DNA of 64,000 nucleotides from an uncultured Clostridia bacterium. GTDB taxonomy: Bacteria > Bacillota > Clostridia > Oscillospirales > Acutalibacteraceae. Each line of letters opens with the position of its first letter. Position 1 is the stretch's first letter. This document shows, one piece after another, positions 35,404-43,823 of this stretch. Location: the NCBI GenBank assembly GCA_937892115.1, contig CALAUI010000006.1:186001-250000 (forward strand), given 5' to 3'. The notes beneath the pieces are model-generated. The model was not told the DNA's origin, did no database searches, and saw only the letters and a list, made by a program, of their open reading frames with translations. The position numbers and the translations under genes were made by a program.

Positions 35404-37491
35404 ATGAATAATGTTCCCGATTATTTCGGCAAAAGAGTTTTTAACGATAAAGTAATGAAAGACAGACTGCCCGAAGAAGTATACTTTAATGTAAAAAAAG
35501 CAGTTTCCGAAGGCACTAGATTAAATCATCAGGATGCAGACGTCGTCGCCAACGCAATGAAGGATTGGGCAGTAGAAAACGGCGCCACTCATTTCACCCA
35601 TTGGTTCCAGCCCATGACGGGTATCACTGCCGAAAAGCATGACAGTTTTATTTCTCCTTCGGATGACAGCGGCGTAATAATGGAATTTTCCGGCAAGGAG
35701 CTTATTAAAGGCGAGTCCGATGCATCCTCATTCCCTTCAGGAGGAATAAGGTCAACGTTTGAAGCGAGGGGCTATACTGCATGGGATCCTACCTCATATA
35801 CATTTATCAAAGATGACGTACTCTATATACCCACTGCCTTCTGTTCATATTCAGGCGAATCTCTTGACCAGAAGACTCCCCTGCTTCGTTCAATGCAGGC
35901 ACTCAATAAACAGGCACTCAGAATTCTCAAGTTATTCGGAGTTGAATGTTCAAGCGTTAAAACCACAGTCGGTGCAGAGCAGGAATATTTCCTTATTGAC
36001 AAGGAAGATTACAATAAGAGAAAAGATCTCATTTTTACCGGACGTACTCTTTTCGGTGCAAAGCCACCCAAAGGTCAGGAAATGGATGACCACTACTTCG
36101 GCTCAATCAAGCCGAGAGTAGCTGAATTTATGAAAGACCTTGATAAAGAGCTCTGGGAGCTCGGTGTTCTTGCTAAAACCGAGCATAACGAAGCTGCACC
36201 TTCACAGCACGAGCTTGCTCCCATCTTTACAATTACCAACATTGCCGCAGACCAGAATCAGCTCACCATGGAATTGATGCAGAAAATTGCCGCTAAGCAC
36301 GGACTTGTATGTCTGCTTCATGAGAAACCCTTTGAGGGCGTTAACGGAAGCGGTAAACATAATAACTGGTCTATCAGCACTTACGACGGAATCAATCTTC
36401 TTGAGCCCGGCGAAACACCCTACGAAAACGCTCAGTTTCTTCTTTTCCTTTGTGCTGTTATCAAAGCGGTTGATGAATATCAGGGTTTATTGAGAATCAG
36501 CGTAGCCACTGCAGGCAACGATCACAGACTCGGAGCTAACGAAGCTCCTCCGGCAGTAGTTTCAATGTTTACGGGCGACGAAATAAATGCAATTCTTGAA
36601 GCTATTGAAAACGACGAGGAGTATGAAGCGGAAGAAAAGGTTACGATGAAGGTAGGCGTTCATGTATTGCCTAAGTTCCCCAAAGATACGACAGACAGGA
36701 ACAGAACGTCACCGTTTGCATTTACCGGCAACAAATTTGAATTCCGTATGCTTGGCTCCGCAAGTACGATTTCAAGCGCCAATATTGTTCTTAACACAAT
36801 AGTTGCAGATTCACTCAAATCTTATGCAGACCGCCTTGAAAACGCTGAAAACTTTGAGGAAGCACTCCATAAGCTTATCAAAAAGACCATAAAGGACCAC
36901 AAACGCATTATCTTTAATGGCAACGGTTACGATGACGAATGGATAAATACGGCTGAAGCGAGAGGTCTTCTCAACCTCCCCACGACTCCCGATGCTCTTA
37001 ATACCTTTATGGACGAAAAAAATATTCAGCTCTTTGAAACACATAAGGTGCTCACAAGAACTGAAATCGAAGCAAGGTATGAGATATATATGGAGATGTA
37101 CTGCAAGACTCTCAATATTGAGGGACTTACAGCTTCTCAGATGGTAAAAAATGATATTCTCCCCGCTATTTCATCATATATTAACAAGCTTTCGGAAACG
37201 GTTAACCTCAGAAAAACCGCTCTCAATTCCGATATCAAATGCTATGAAAGTAAGTTGATTATCAGATTAACAGATATATCAAATGAAATATTTGAACTGA
37301 CCGAAAAGCTTGATAATCTTCTTGATGTTGCAAAGAAAGAGAAATGCATCAAGACAAAAGCAAATATTTATAAAGACGACGTTATAACCGTAATGGATAA
37401 AATCAGAAAACTTGCCGACGAAGCTGAAACAGTTGTTTCTGCAAAATACTGGCCTTATCCTTCATACGCCAAGATTCTTTATCACGATTAA
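35404..37491 (+). CDS. glnN: Glutamine synthetase type III (GlnN)
   Basis: A 695-residue type III glutamine synthetase, about 1.5 times the length of GlnA, making glutamine from glutamate and ammonia with ATP. The family blocks are visible: ATHFTHWFQPMTGITAEKHD, SSFPSGGIRSTFEARGYTAWD, GAEQEYFLID (metal-binding Glu), KTEHNEAAPSQHELAP and GSGKHNNWSIST (ATP loop). ANEAPPAVVSMFTG and DRNRTSPFAFTGNKFEFRM complete the site. I start it at ATG 35404; the frame opens at 35341 with a TTG that is the -35 box. A strong terminator follows, so it is monocistronic. Confidence 0.94.
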   Translation: MNNVPDYFGKRVFNDKVMKDRLPEEVYFNVKKAVSEGTRLNHQDADVVANAMKDWAVENGATHFTHWFQPMTGITAEKHDSFISPSDDSGVIMEFSGKELIKGESDASSFPSGGIRSTFEARGYTAWDPTSYTFIKDDVLYIPTAFCSYSGESLDQKTPLLRSMQALNKQALRILKLFGVECSSVKTTVGAEQEYFLIDKEDYNKRKDLIFTGRTLFGAKPPKGQEMDDHYFGSIKPRVAEFMKDLDKELWELGVLAKTEHNEAAPSQHELAPIFTITNIAADQNQLTMELMQKIAAKHGLVCLLHEKPFEGVNGSGKHNNWSISTYDGINLLEPGETPYENAQFLLFLCAVIKAVDEYQGLLRISVATAGNDHRLGANEAPPAVVSMFTGDEINAILEAIENDEEYEAEEKVTMKVGVHVLPKFPKDTTDRNRTSPFAFTGNKFEFRMLGSASTISSANIVLNTIVADSLKSYADRLENAENFEEALHKLIKKTIKDHKRIIFNGNGYDDEWINTAEARGLLNLPTTPDALNTFMDEKNIQLFETHKVLTRTEIEARYEIYMEMYCKTLNIEGLTASQMVKNDILPAISSYINKLSETVNLRKTALNSDIKCYESKLIIRLTDISNEIFELTEKLDNLLDVAKKEKCIKTKANIYKDDVITVMDKIRKLADEAETVVSAKYWPYPSYAKILYHD

Positions 37492-37494
37492 AGC

Positions 37495-37530
37495 AATAAG
37501 GTCTCCTGATAACATCAAGAGACCTTATTT
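37495..37530. terminator. Bidirectional terminator glnN / aminotransferase
   Basis: AATAAGGTCTC (37495-37505) pairs perfectly with GAGACCTTATT (37519-37529). Confidence 0.9.
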
Positions 37531-37536
37531 GTCGTA

Positions 37537-38766
37537 TTATTTTTCAAGTGCAGCTATTTTAGCACAAAGGCAAAGTATTTCTGCTGCCTGAGCAAGCTCT
37601 TCACATGAAGGAAACGTAGGAGCTATACGGATGTTTTTATCTTCGGGGTCATTCTTATACGGATACGTAGCACCTGCTCCGGTAAGAGTTACACCCGCTT
37701 CTTTACAGAGTTGTACAGTTCTCTTTGCACATCCGGGAGCAACGTTTAAGCTGATAAAATATCCGCCTTTTGGATAGGTCCACGAAACTGTATTATCATC
37801 AGCAAAGTTTTCTTCAAGACATTTAAGCACGATATCAAATTTCGGTTTGATGATTGCCGCATGCTTTTTCATCTGAGTTTTGATACCGTCAAGATTTTTG
37901 AAATATGCGGTGTGTCTGAGCATATTGATTTTATCGTAACCGATTGTCTGAACGGTCATTCTGTTTTTGATTGCTTTAATGTTATTATCAGATGCGGCTA
38001 CGCAGGAAATACCTGCACCGGGGAAGGAAATCTTTGAAGTTGAAGTAACCTCAATAAACATATCCTCATTGCCATATTTCTTTGCGTATTCAAAAATATT
38101 ATAAAATTTATCACAGTCATCGCTGAGATGATGAACACAATAAGCGTTATCCCAGATTACTCTGAAGTCATTTGCTGCGGGTCTCATTGATGCAAGTCTT
38201 TCAATGGTGTTTTCATCAAAAGAAACACCGCCGGGATTTGAATACATGGGGACGCATATGATTCCCTTTACTTTTTCATCTTTGATAAGTGTCTCAATCA
38301 TATCCATATCGGGACCGCATTCGGACATGGGAATATTTATCATTTCAATGCCGAAATGCTCAAGAATGGAAAAGTGTCTGTCATAACCGGGAACGGGACA
38401 AAGAAATTTAATATCTTCCTGAGCAGCCCACGGCTTATCTCCTGCACCGAAAACCATGCATTGAGAAACATAGTCATACATTATAGTTAAGCTTGCGTTA
38501 CCGCAAACTATGATATTATCTGCAGGTACCTGAAGGATTTCGGCAAAAAGCTTACGGGATTCGGGAATACCCTCAAGCACACCGTAATTTCTCGTTTCTG
38601 TTCCGTCTTCGGATTTAAAGTTGCCAAGTAACGCAGGATTGAGCATATCATTTGAAAGTTCAACCTGTTCCTTACATGGCTTGCCTCTCGCCATATTCAG
38701 AGAAAGATTCAATGATTTGTAATAATTATATTTTTTGTATAACTCTTCGAGACTTAATTTATTCAT
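37537..38766 (-). CDS. PLP-dependent aminotransferase (aspartate aminotransferase-like)
   Basis: A 409-residue fold-type I aminotransferase of the subgroup related to the short actinobacterial aspartate aminotransferases. LNMARGKPCKEQVELS and NYGVLEGIPESRKLFAEIL are the N-terminal substrate and dimer blocks. VCGNASLTIMYDYVSQ is the phosphate-binding loop, PMYSNPGGVSF the Asn region, and VIWDNAYCVHHLS holds the PLP-pyridine Asp. STSKISFPGAGISC has the Schiff-base lysine, and NIRIAPTFPS the carboxylate-binding Arg. The ATG at 38766 has AAAGGAA upstream; a longer frame to 38859 runs through the promoter. The amino-acid substrate is not certain. Confidence 0.87.
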   Translation of the reverse strand: MNKLSLEELYKKYNYYKSLNLSLNMARGKPCKEQVELSNDMLNPALLGNFKSEDGTETRNYGVLEGIPESRKLFAEILQVPADNIIVCGNASLTIMYDYVSQCMVFGAGDKPWAAQEDIKFLCPVPGYDRHFSILEHFGIEMINIPMSECGPDMDMIETLIKDEKVKGIICVPMYSNPGGVSFDENTIERLASMRPAANDFRVIWDNAYCVHHLSDDCDKFYNIFEYAKKYGNEDMFIEVTSTSKISFPGAGISCVAASDNNIKAIKNRMTVQTIGYDKINMLRHTAYFKNLDGIKTQMKKHAAIIKPKFDIVLKCLEENFADDNTVSWTYPKGGYFISLNVAPGCAKRTVQLCKEAGVTLTGAGATYPYKNDPEDKNIRIAPTFPSCEELAQAAEILCLCAKIAALEK

Positions 38767-38808
38767 TTTTGAATTCCTTTCGATGAAAAAATGCATTAAA
38801 ACACTGAC

Positions 38809-38837
38809 ATTATATAATAACTGATAGTATTTTGCAA
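38809..38837 (-). promoter_or_regulatory. Promoter of the aminotransferase gene
   Basis: Minus-strand TTGCAA (38832-38837), 17 bases, TATAAT (38809-38814). Confidence 0.7.
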
Positions 38838-38861
38838 GTATAATTTTTGTCTCTTGCAAAA
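38830..38861. repeat. Inverted repeat in the divergent promoter region
   Basis: TTTTGCAAG (38830-38838) and CTTGCAAAA (38853-38861) are a perfect 9-base inverted repeat with a 14-base gap. The left arm overlaps the minus-strand -35 box and the gap contains a plus-strand TATAAT (38839-38844). Placement suits an operator for both genes. Confidence 0.6.
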
Positions 38862-38873
38862 AAGGAGGATGTT

Positions 38874-39959
38874 ATGTTAAAATTCAACCCTGCGGTTTTT
38901 GCTGTCGGAAACGATTATCAGATTATTGTGACCACCAAAACACAATCATTCATAAGCATCAAAATCGGTGATGAATTGTTTATTGATGATTCAAACGGTA
39001 TTTTGAAATCCGCTTCAAGAACTCATAATATTGCAGTGCCGCAAGAATTACTTAATGAATACAAACATTATACGGTCATAGAAAAAAGTATCATAAAAAG
39101 ACTCCCCTATTTTACACAGACAAGAAGAGATAAATATTATGAATATGATTTCAGACCGGTACCTGAAAATAATCCGAAATGTTATCATATTGCCGATTCA
39201 CATAACGTAATTGATCTGCCCGTTAAAGCCGCATCAGTTTACGGAAATATAGATTTTCTTATCTTAAACGGAGACGTTCCCGAAGACAGCGGAAAAACAT
39301 CTAATTTTGATACGATATTTGATATCGTTTCGCTTGTTACCGGCGGAAATATACCGACCGTATTTTCAAGAGGAAACCATGATTTAAGAGGCATTTGTGC
39401 AGAAAAATTTGCTGAATATGCGCCTGCGCAAAACGGAAAAACTTACTATTCATTCAGACTCGGCAATATATGGGGTCTTTGTCTTGACTGCGGAGAAGAT
39501 AAAACCGATGACCATGCCGAATACGGTTTTACCGTATCCTGTCATCAGTTCAGATTAAAAGAAACAGATTATATAAAGTCTGTTATTAAAAATGCTGAAA
39601 ATGAATACAACGCTCCGGATGTAAAGCATAAGATTATTGTTGTACATAATCCGTTTTCTCATGAACATCCCGCACCTTTTAATATTGAAAAAGATATATT
39701 TACCGAATGGTGCAAGCTTCTCAAGGACAACGTTAAACCCGATGTGATGATTTGCGGACATACACACAGATTCGGTATTTATGAACAGGGATGTGATTAC
39801 GATACATACGGTCAGCCCTGCACTGTTGTTGTCGGCTCGGAAGTTATCAGTAAACATAAGGATTTCGGCGGCGCAGGATTTGAATTTGATGATGATGTTA
39901 TAAAAGTAACGTTTACTTATGCTGACGGAAAATCCAAAGAATCAATGATTAAAGTATAA
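38874..39959 (+). CDS. Cytoplasmic metallophosphoesterase
   Basis: A 361-residue calcineurin-like phosphoesterase without a signal peptide. A N-terminal beta domain (about 1-100) precedes the catalytic domain with YHIADSHN (D-x-H), FLILNGDVPED, VFSRGNHDLRG, HNPFSHEHP and MICGHTHRFGIYE. This layout resembles enzymes annotated as secreted or cytosolic Ser/Thr phosphatase-like proteins with an N-terminal Fn3-like domain. The substrate is unknown. The ATG at 38874 follows AAGGAGGATGTT; it is divergent from the aminotransferase gene, sharing a promoter region that contains an inverted repeat. Confidence 0.87.
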   Translation: MLKFNPAVFAVGNDYQIIVTTKTQSFISIKIGDELFIDDSNGILKSASRTHNIAVPQELLNEYKHYTVIEKSIIKRLPYFTQTRRDKYYEYDFRPVPENNPKCYHIADSHNVIDLPVKAASVYGNIDFLILNGDVPEDSGKTSNFDTIFDIVSLVTGGNIPTVFSRGNHDLRGICAEKFAEYAPAQNGKTYYSFRLGNIWGLCLDCGEDKTDDHAEYGFTVSCHQFRLKETDYIKSVIKNAENEYNAPDVKHKIIVVHNPFSHEHPAPFNIEKDIFTEWCKLLKDNVKPDVMICGHTHRFGIYEQGCDYDTYGQPCTVVVGSEVISKHKDFGGAGFEFDDDVIKVTFTYADGKSKESMIKV

Positions 39960-39992
39960 ATTAAAGGACACCCGAAAGGATGTCCTTAATTT
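39960..39992. terminator. Bidirectional terminator
   Basis: AAGGACA (39964-39970) pairs with TGTCCTT (39981-39987), extended by flanking AATT/AATT, between convergent genes. Confidence 0.75.
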
Positions 39993-39993
39993 A

Positions 39994-40563
39994 TTATTCT
40001 GCTTTCGTTTCGGTTTCTTCTGCCTTAGGCTCTTTCTTTTTGCTGAAAAGAATCTTATCAACAGGGAAATAAAGGAAGAACTGAATCGCACCGCAGATTG
40101 CACCTGAAAGTGCAAGAGAAGCGCCTTCAAGATTATGATTGCAGAAGAAAGTAATAAGTGTAGGTGAAAGCCATGCAGAGAAGCAAATAAGAGCGATTGT
40201 AAATACGATATAAATGGGAAGAGTAACGGCTACATTTGCATCAGAATTGAATGTCTTATCTCTGTTAATAAAGAAAGAAACTATCTGAGCTATGATATTA
40301 CTTGCGTTAGCCGCGATAAATACACCGAGACCTGCGGCAATAATTCCGGTTGCAGCGTCGGGAGCTTCGTTTTCAAAAATCCAGAATTTGTATGCCTGAT
40401 GAAGAAAGTCATCACTCATCGGAAGCTTGATAAGATAAGGAAGAAAAGTCTGGATTACAAAAGCTATAAGTGATACAAAAATAAACTTAATAAACTGCCA
40501 GAGAGTAACTATAAACGAGCCCTTACCTTCAGCTGCGCTGTCAATCTGACTTAATTTACCCAT
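39994..40563 (-). CDS. GtrA-like membrane protein
   Basis: A 189-residue protein with four hydrophobic segments and a charged C-terminal tail (KKKEPKAEETETKAE). WQFIKFIFVSLIAFVIQ at the start and NIIAQIVSFFINRDKTFNSD in the middle match the GtrA family pattern (QFxKFxxVG...N..sF..nRxwvF). GtrA proteins are thought to help move lipid-linked sugars for cell-surface glycan modification. The central region between helices is longer than usual. The ATG at 40563 has AAGGAGA upstream; an extension to 40584 starts inside this site. It lies downstream of yajC. Confidence 0.75.
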   Translation of the reverse strand: MGKLSQIDSAAEGKGSFIVTLWQFIKFIFVSLIAFVIQTFLPYLIKLPMSDDFLHQAYKFWIFENEAPDAATGIIAAGLGVFIAANASNIIAQIVSFFINRDKTFNSDANVAVTLPIYIVFTIALICFSAWLSPTLITFFCNHNLEGASLALSGAICGAIQFFLYFPVDKILFSKKKEPKAEETETKAE

Positions 40564-40600
40564 AGTAAAAATCTCCTTTTTCATTTATGATTACCGGAAA

Positions 40601-41056
40601 TCATTCATCAAAAGTATCGTCTTTATTTTTCTTTGATTTCTTTCTCTTTGCCTTACCTTCGGCAGCAGCATCTTCCATCTTCTGCTTCTTTTCGGCTTCG
40701 GCAGCTGCCTTTGCAGCTTCTCTTTCCGCTTCTGCTTTTTCGTTAGCAGTATTATTTGTTGAAAGTGCCCAACGGGCAATTTTCATTTTGTTTCTGTCTG
40801 CTCCGGTTTCAATTACAAGAGCATCATCCTTGACGGTAACAACGCGTCCCATTATTCCGCCGATAGTTGTGATTTCATCACCGACCTGAACGTTATCGCG
40901 CATTTTCTGTTCTTCATCCTGTTTCTTTTTCTGAGGACGAATCATAATAAAATACATAATGGCAAAAAGAGCAACCATCATAATAATTGTGCTTGTGCCG
41001 CCTTTGCCGCCAAGTAAACTGTTGCTTGCAGCTGCAAGGGGAAGATTAAATATCAT
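40601..41056 (-). CDS. yajC: Preprotein translocase accessory subunit YajC
   Basis: A 151-residue YajC. One membrane helix (about 22-40) is followed by FIMIRPQKKKQDEEQKMRDN and VQVGDEITTIGGIMGRVV, the diagnostic block. The C-terminal 55 residues are an unusually long Ala/Glu/Lys-rich, probably helical tail (KAEAEREAAKAAAEAEKK). YajC associates with SecDF. It follows tgt, as in many bacteria, but secD/secF are not next; a GtrA-like gene is. The start at 41056 has GGAGG; 41077 is a weaker start. Confidence 0.92.
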   Translation of the reverse strand: MIFNLPLAAASNSLLGGKGGTSTIIMMVALFAIMYFIMIRPQKKKQDEEQKMRDNVQVGDEITTIGGIMGRVVTVKDDALVIETGADRNKMKIARWALSTNNTANEKAEAEREAAKAAAEAEKKQKMEDAAAEGKAKRKKSKKNKDDTFDE

Positions 41057-41125
41057 TGGTATATACCTCCAAAACAAATTGCACTTATTATATAAGAAAT
41101 ATCGGATTTTTGCAATACCTTTTTA

Positions 41126-42256
41126 TCAAATTCTTGTATCGAGCAAATCAACATATTTATCGTGATACTCGCCGAAGCATCCGTTATCAAGCGATTCTCT
41201 TATTTCTTTCATCAAATTATTATAAAAATAAAGATTGTGTATTACGCAAAGGCGTAATGCAAGCACCTCTTTACACTTGAATAAATGACGGATATACGCT
41301 CTTGAAAACTTACGGCAGGTAGGACAATTACATTCTTCGTCTATGGGAGAAAAATCTTTTTCATATTTATTATTATTCAGATTGATTATTCCCTGCTTTG
41401 TAAACAGATGACCGTGTCTGGCATTTCTGCTCGGCATAACACAGTCAAATAAATCAACGCCTCTGTATACCGCTTCGATAATATTACCAGGTGTTCCGAC
41501 ACCCATAAGATAACGTATTTTATCATTCGGCATATACGGTTCAACGGCAGATATGATTCTGTACATATCTTCTTTCGGCTCACCCACGGCAAGTCCGCCT
41601 ATAGCATAGCCGTCACAGTTGAGCTCGGCTATTTCTTTCATATTTTCGATACGTAGGTCTTCGTATGTTGAACCCTGATTAATCCCGAATAAGAGCTGAT
41701 TCTTATTTATGGTATCCGGAAGAGAATTGAGTCTGTCCATTTCCTTTTTACATCTTTCAAGCCATCTGACAGTTCTTTCGCAGGAAGCTTTTGCATATTT
41801 GTATTCGGCAGGATTTTCGACACATTCATCAAATGCCATTGCTATTGTTGACCCGAGATTGGACTGAATCCGCATACTTTCTTCGGGTCCCATAAAAATA
41901 TGTCTTCCGTCAACGTGACTGTTGAAATATACCCCCTCTTCTTTTATCTTGCGTAAAGATGCAAGAGAGAATACCTGAAATCCGCCGCTGTCGGTAAGAA
42001 TCGGACCGTTCCAACCCGTAAACTTATGAAGACCGCCCGCTTCAAATATAAGGTTATCACCGGGTCTCACATGAAGATGATAGGTATTTGAAAGCATTAC
42101 CTGGCAGTCAATATTTTCAAGGTCTGTTGATGAAAGACCGCCTTTTATTGCACCGCAGGTTGCAACATTCATAAATGCGGGAGTCTGAACGGTTCCGTGT
42201 ACCGTTTCAAATTCTCCCCTTCTGGCAGTTCTTTCGTTTTTAATGAGTCTGTACAT
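41126..42256 (-). CDS. tgt: tRNA-guanine transglycosylase
   Basis: A 376-residue bacterial Tgt that swaps guanine-34 for preQ1 in queuosine tRNAs. MSNTYHLHVRPGDNLI-type LSNTYHLHVRPG, ILTDSGGFQVFSL (catalytic Asp), FDECVENPAEY and YAIGGLAVGEP are conserved. LFDCVMPSRNARHG holds the nucleophile Asp. CNCPTCRKFSRAYIRHLFK contains the zinc cysteines and histidine. Length is normal. It is transcribed with yajC from a consensus promoter. The start ATG at 42256 has AAGGTGA. Confidence 0.97.
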   Translation of the reverse strand: MYRLIKNERTARRGEFETVHGTVQTPAFMNVATCGAIKGGLSSTDLENIDCQVMLSNTYHLHVRPGDNLIFEAGGLHKFTGWNGPILTDSGGFQVFSLASLRKIKEEGVYFNSHVDGRHIFMGPEESMRIQSNLGSTIAMAFDECVENPAEYKYAKASCERTVRWLERCKKEMDRLNSLPDTINKNQLLFGINQGSTYEDLRIENMKEIAELNCDGYAIGGLAVGEPKEDMYRIISAVEPYMPNDKIRYLMGVGTPGNIIEAVYRGVDLFDCVMPSRNARHGHLFTKQGIINLNNNKYEKDFSPIDEECNCPTCRKFSRAYIRHLFKCKEVLALRLCVIHNLYFYNNLMKEIRESLDNGCFGEYHDKYVDLLDTRI

Positions 42257-42271
42257 ATAATCACCTTAGAA

Positions 42272-42300
42272 ATATTAACCTAATTATATTATATTGTCAA
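42272..42300 (-). promoter_or_regulatory. Promoter of tgt-yajC
   Basis: Minus-strand TTGACA (42295-42300), 17 bases, TAATAT (42272-42277). Confidence 0.75.
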
Positions 42301-42328
42301 TGAAATTTTAACCTTGAACGATTTAACC

Positions 42329-42357
42329 TTGACAGTTAGTCTCTTAAAGTGTATAAT
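42329..42357 (+). promoter_or_regulatory. Promoter of tRNA-Pro
   Basis: TTGACA (42329-42334), 17 bases, TATAAT (42352-42357): a full consensus promoter 22 bases before the tRNA. Confidence 0.9.
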
Positions 42358-42379
42358 CTTGAAGATTTAATATGTTCGC

Positions 42380-42455
42380 CGGGGTGTAGCGCAGTTGGTA
42401 GCGTGCTTGGTTCGGGACCAAGAGGCCATGGGTTCAAATCCCGTCACTCCGACCA
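42380..42455 (+). tRNA. tRNA-Pro (anticodon CGG)
   Basis: Acceptor CGGGGTG pairs with CACTCCG (one G-T wobble); discriminator A and CCA are encoded. The D arm has GCGCAGTTGGTAGCGT. The anticodon arm CTTGG-TTCGGGA-CCAAG gives CGG. The T arm has GGGTTCAAATCCC. Confidence 0.95.
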
Positions 42456-42464
42456 TCAGATTGT

Positions 42465-42516
42465 AATCCGAACGTGTTTTTAATTATAAAAGCTGACCGT
42501 TCGGATTATTATTTTT
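42465..42516 (+). terminator. Terminator of tRNA-Pro
   Basis: AATCCGAACG (42465-42474) pairs with CGTTCGGATT (42498-42507), followed by ATTATTTTT. Confidence 0.85.
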
Positions 42517-42599
42517 ATTTCTGTATATTTTGATGATGCAGCAGATTTATTTTCAAATAATAAAATCTTTCAGTTTGTAAACAAATATGGATAAAAATA

Positions 42600-42628
42600 T
42601 TGATATAATATTTTGAATATGGTAAAAT
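42600..42628 (+). promoter_or_regulatory. Promoter of the YegP-like gene
   Basis: TTGATA (42600-42605), 17 bases, TAAAAT (42623-42628), then TGGAGG before ATG 42671. The rest of the 42516-42600 stretch is AT-rich with nothing I can name. Confidence 0.6.
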
Positions 42629-42670
42629 AAAGCTACGGTATAACCGACTATATTATTTGGAGGAATTATT

Positions 42671-43036
42671 ATGGGCAAGTTTGAAGTTAAAAAAACAGCA
42701 ACAGGTGTAAAGTTCAATCTTAAAGCAGGCAATGGCGAAATAATTGCAACAAGCGAAGTATATTCCTCAGAAGCATCATGTCTCAAGGGTATTGAGAGCG
42801 TTCGTAAAAACTGTGCATCAGCAATTGAAGATCAGACCGCTGAGGGATTTGAGACTGTAAAGAATCCCAAGTATGAAATTTATACCGATAAGGCAGGAGA
42901 ATTCAGATTCCGTCTCAAGGCAAGAAACGGTGAAATCATCGCTACCGGCGAAGGATACAAGACCAAGACAAGCTGCCTCAAGGGTATAGAAAGCATTAAG
43001 AAAAACGCTCCCGAAGCAAAAGTTGTAAAAGAATAA
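42671..43036 (+). CDS. Tandem DUF1508 (YegP-like) protein
   Basis: A 121-residue protein of two similar domains (about 1-58 and 62-121). Each has a beta hairpin (FNLKAGNGEIIATSE; FRLKARNGEIIATGE) followed by SCLKGIESVRKN or SCLKGIESIKKN. This duplicated DUF1508 layout is that of YegP family proteins, whose role is not known. It is preceded by a strong GGAGG site and followed by a terminator hairpin, so it is a monocistronic, probably well-expressed gene. Confidence 0.9.
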   Translation: MGKFEVKKTATGVKFNLKAGNGEIIATSEVYSSEASCLKGIESVRKNCASAIEDQTAEGFETVKNPKYEIYTDKAGEFRFRLKARNGEIIATGEGYKTKTSCLKGIESIKKNAPEAKVVKE

Positions 43037-43045
43037 TAATTTATC

Positions 43046-43085
43046 CGCGGTGCTGTATTTTTACATTACGGCACCGCGAAATTTT
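43046..43085 (+). terminator. Terminator of the YegP-like gene
   Basis: CGCGGTGC (43046-43053) pairs with GCACCGCG (43071-43078), followed by AAATTTTAT; the T tract is short. Confidence 0.65.
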
Positions 43086-43144
43086 ATATGGTAAAATTAC
43101 ATAAAAAAAGATTATAAAACCGTATATTTTAATCAATTAAATCA

Positions 43145-43172
43145 TTGACTGAAACGCGTAAATATGTATAAT
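43145..43172 (+). promoter_or_regulatory. Promoter of the purine operon
   Basis: TTGACT (43145-43150), 16 bases, TATAAT (43167-43172), immediately upstream of the riboswitch. The 43086-43144 stretch is AT-rich without other visible features. Confidence 0.8.
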
Positions 43173-43190
43173 AAATTATGTTAGGGAATC

Positions 43191-43300
43191 TTTTGCGACT
43201 GACGGAAAGTGGAGTACCACATGGGAGCAAAAGAAGTATCATCGCCGACCGTCTGGGCAGCCCTGTTCTTGTAAGGACAGGACTACCCTTGTTTATTTTT
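43191..43300 (+). promoter_or_regulatory. ZTP riboswitch (pfl motif) with intrinsic terminator
   Basis: The 5' aptamer half has GCGACTGACGG, GTGGAGTACCAC and ATGGGAGCA. After a linker comes the invariant CCGTCTGGGCA half (43249-43259). From the GGG in that motif a terminator stem can form: GGGCAGCCCTGT (43255-43266) with ACAGGACTACCC (43277-43288), followed by TTGTTTATTTTT. Aptamer folding and terminator share bases, the known ZTP switch logic: ZTP/ZMP, which rises when 10-formyl-THF is short, should turn on purE and the genes behind it. Confidence 0.93.
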
Positions 43301-43316
43301 CAAAGGAGGTATAATA

Positions 43317-43811
43317 ATGAAAAAAGTTGCAATTATCATGGGCAGTGACAGCGATTTACCCATTGTTGAAAAAGCAATCAATGTACTTTCGGATTTCTCC
43401 GTTCCCTATGAAGTACATGTATTCTCGGCTCACAGAACACCGGAAGAAGCACGCGACTTTTCGGTTAATGCAAAAAGTAACGGGATAGGTGTAATTATAG
43501 CTGCCGCCGGCATGGCTGCACACCTTGCAGGTGCCATAGCTGCAAACACAACCTTACCTGTAATCGGTATCCCCTGTAAATCTTCAAATCTTGACGGCAT
43601 TGATGCACTCCTGTCAACTGTCCAGATGCCTTCCGGCATACCTGTAGCTACAGTTGCAATCAACGGAGCAGCCAATGCCGCTTATTTGTCTCTTGAAATA
43701 CTTGCCCTTGCAGACGAAGAACTTTCCGAAAAACTTGTAAATTATCGCAAAGAAGCTTCGGCAAAGGTACTTGAAAAAAATAAAAATATTGAAAATAAAT
43801 TCAACAAATAA
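43317..43811 (+). CDS. purE: 5-(carboxyamino)imidazole ribonucleotide mutase PurE
   Basis: A 164-residue PurE. VAIIMGSDSDLPIVEKA is the nucleotide-binding start; VFSAHRTPEEA holds the catalytic histidine, and IAAAGMAAHLAGAIAANT plus GIPCKSSNLDGIDALLS complete the site. It makes CAIR in de novo purine synthesis. No purK is present in the operon, so either purK lies elsewhere or the enzyme uses CO2 and AIR directly (class II); the sequence alone does not settle that. AAAGGAGG precedes the ATG, just after the riboswitch terminator. Confidence 0.95.
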   Translation: MKKVAIIMGSDSDLPIVEKAINVLSDFSVPYEVHVFSAHRTPEEARDFSVNAKSNGIGVIIAAAGMAAHLAGAIAANTTLPVIGIPCKSSNLDGIDALLSTVQMPSGIPVATVAINGAANAAYLSLEILALADEELSEKLVNYRKEASAKVLEKNKNIENKFNK

Positions 43812-43823
43812 AGGAGAATTATC

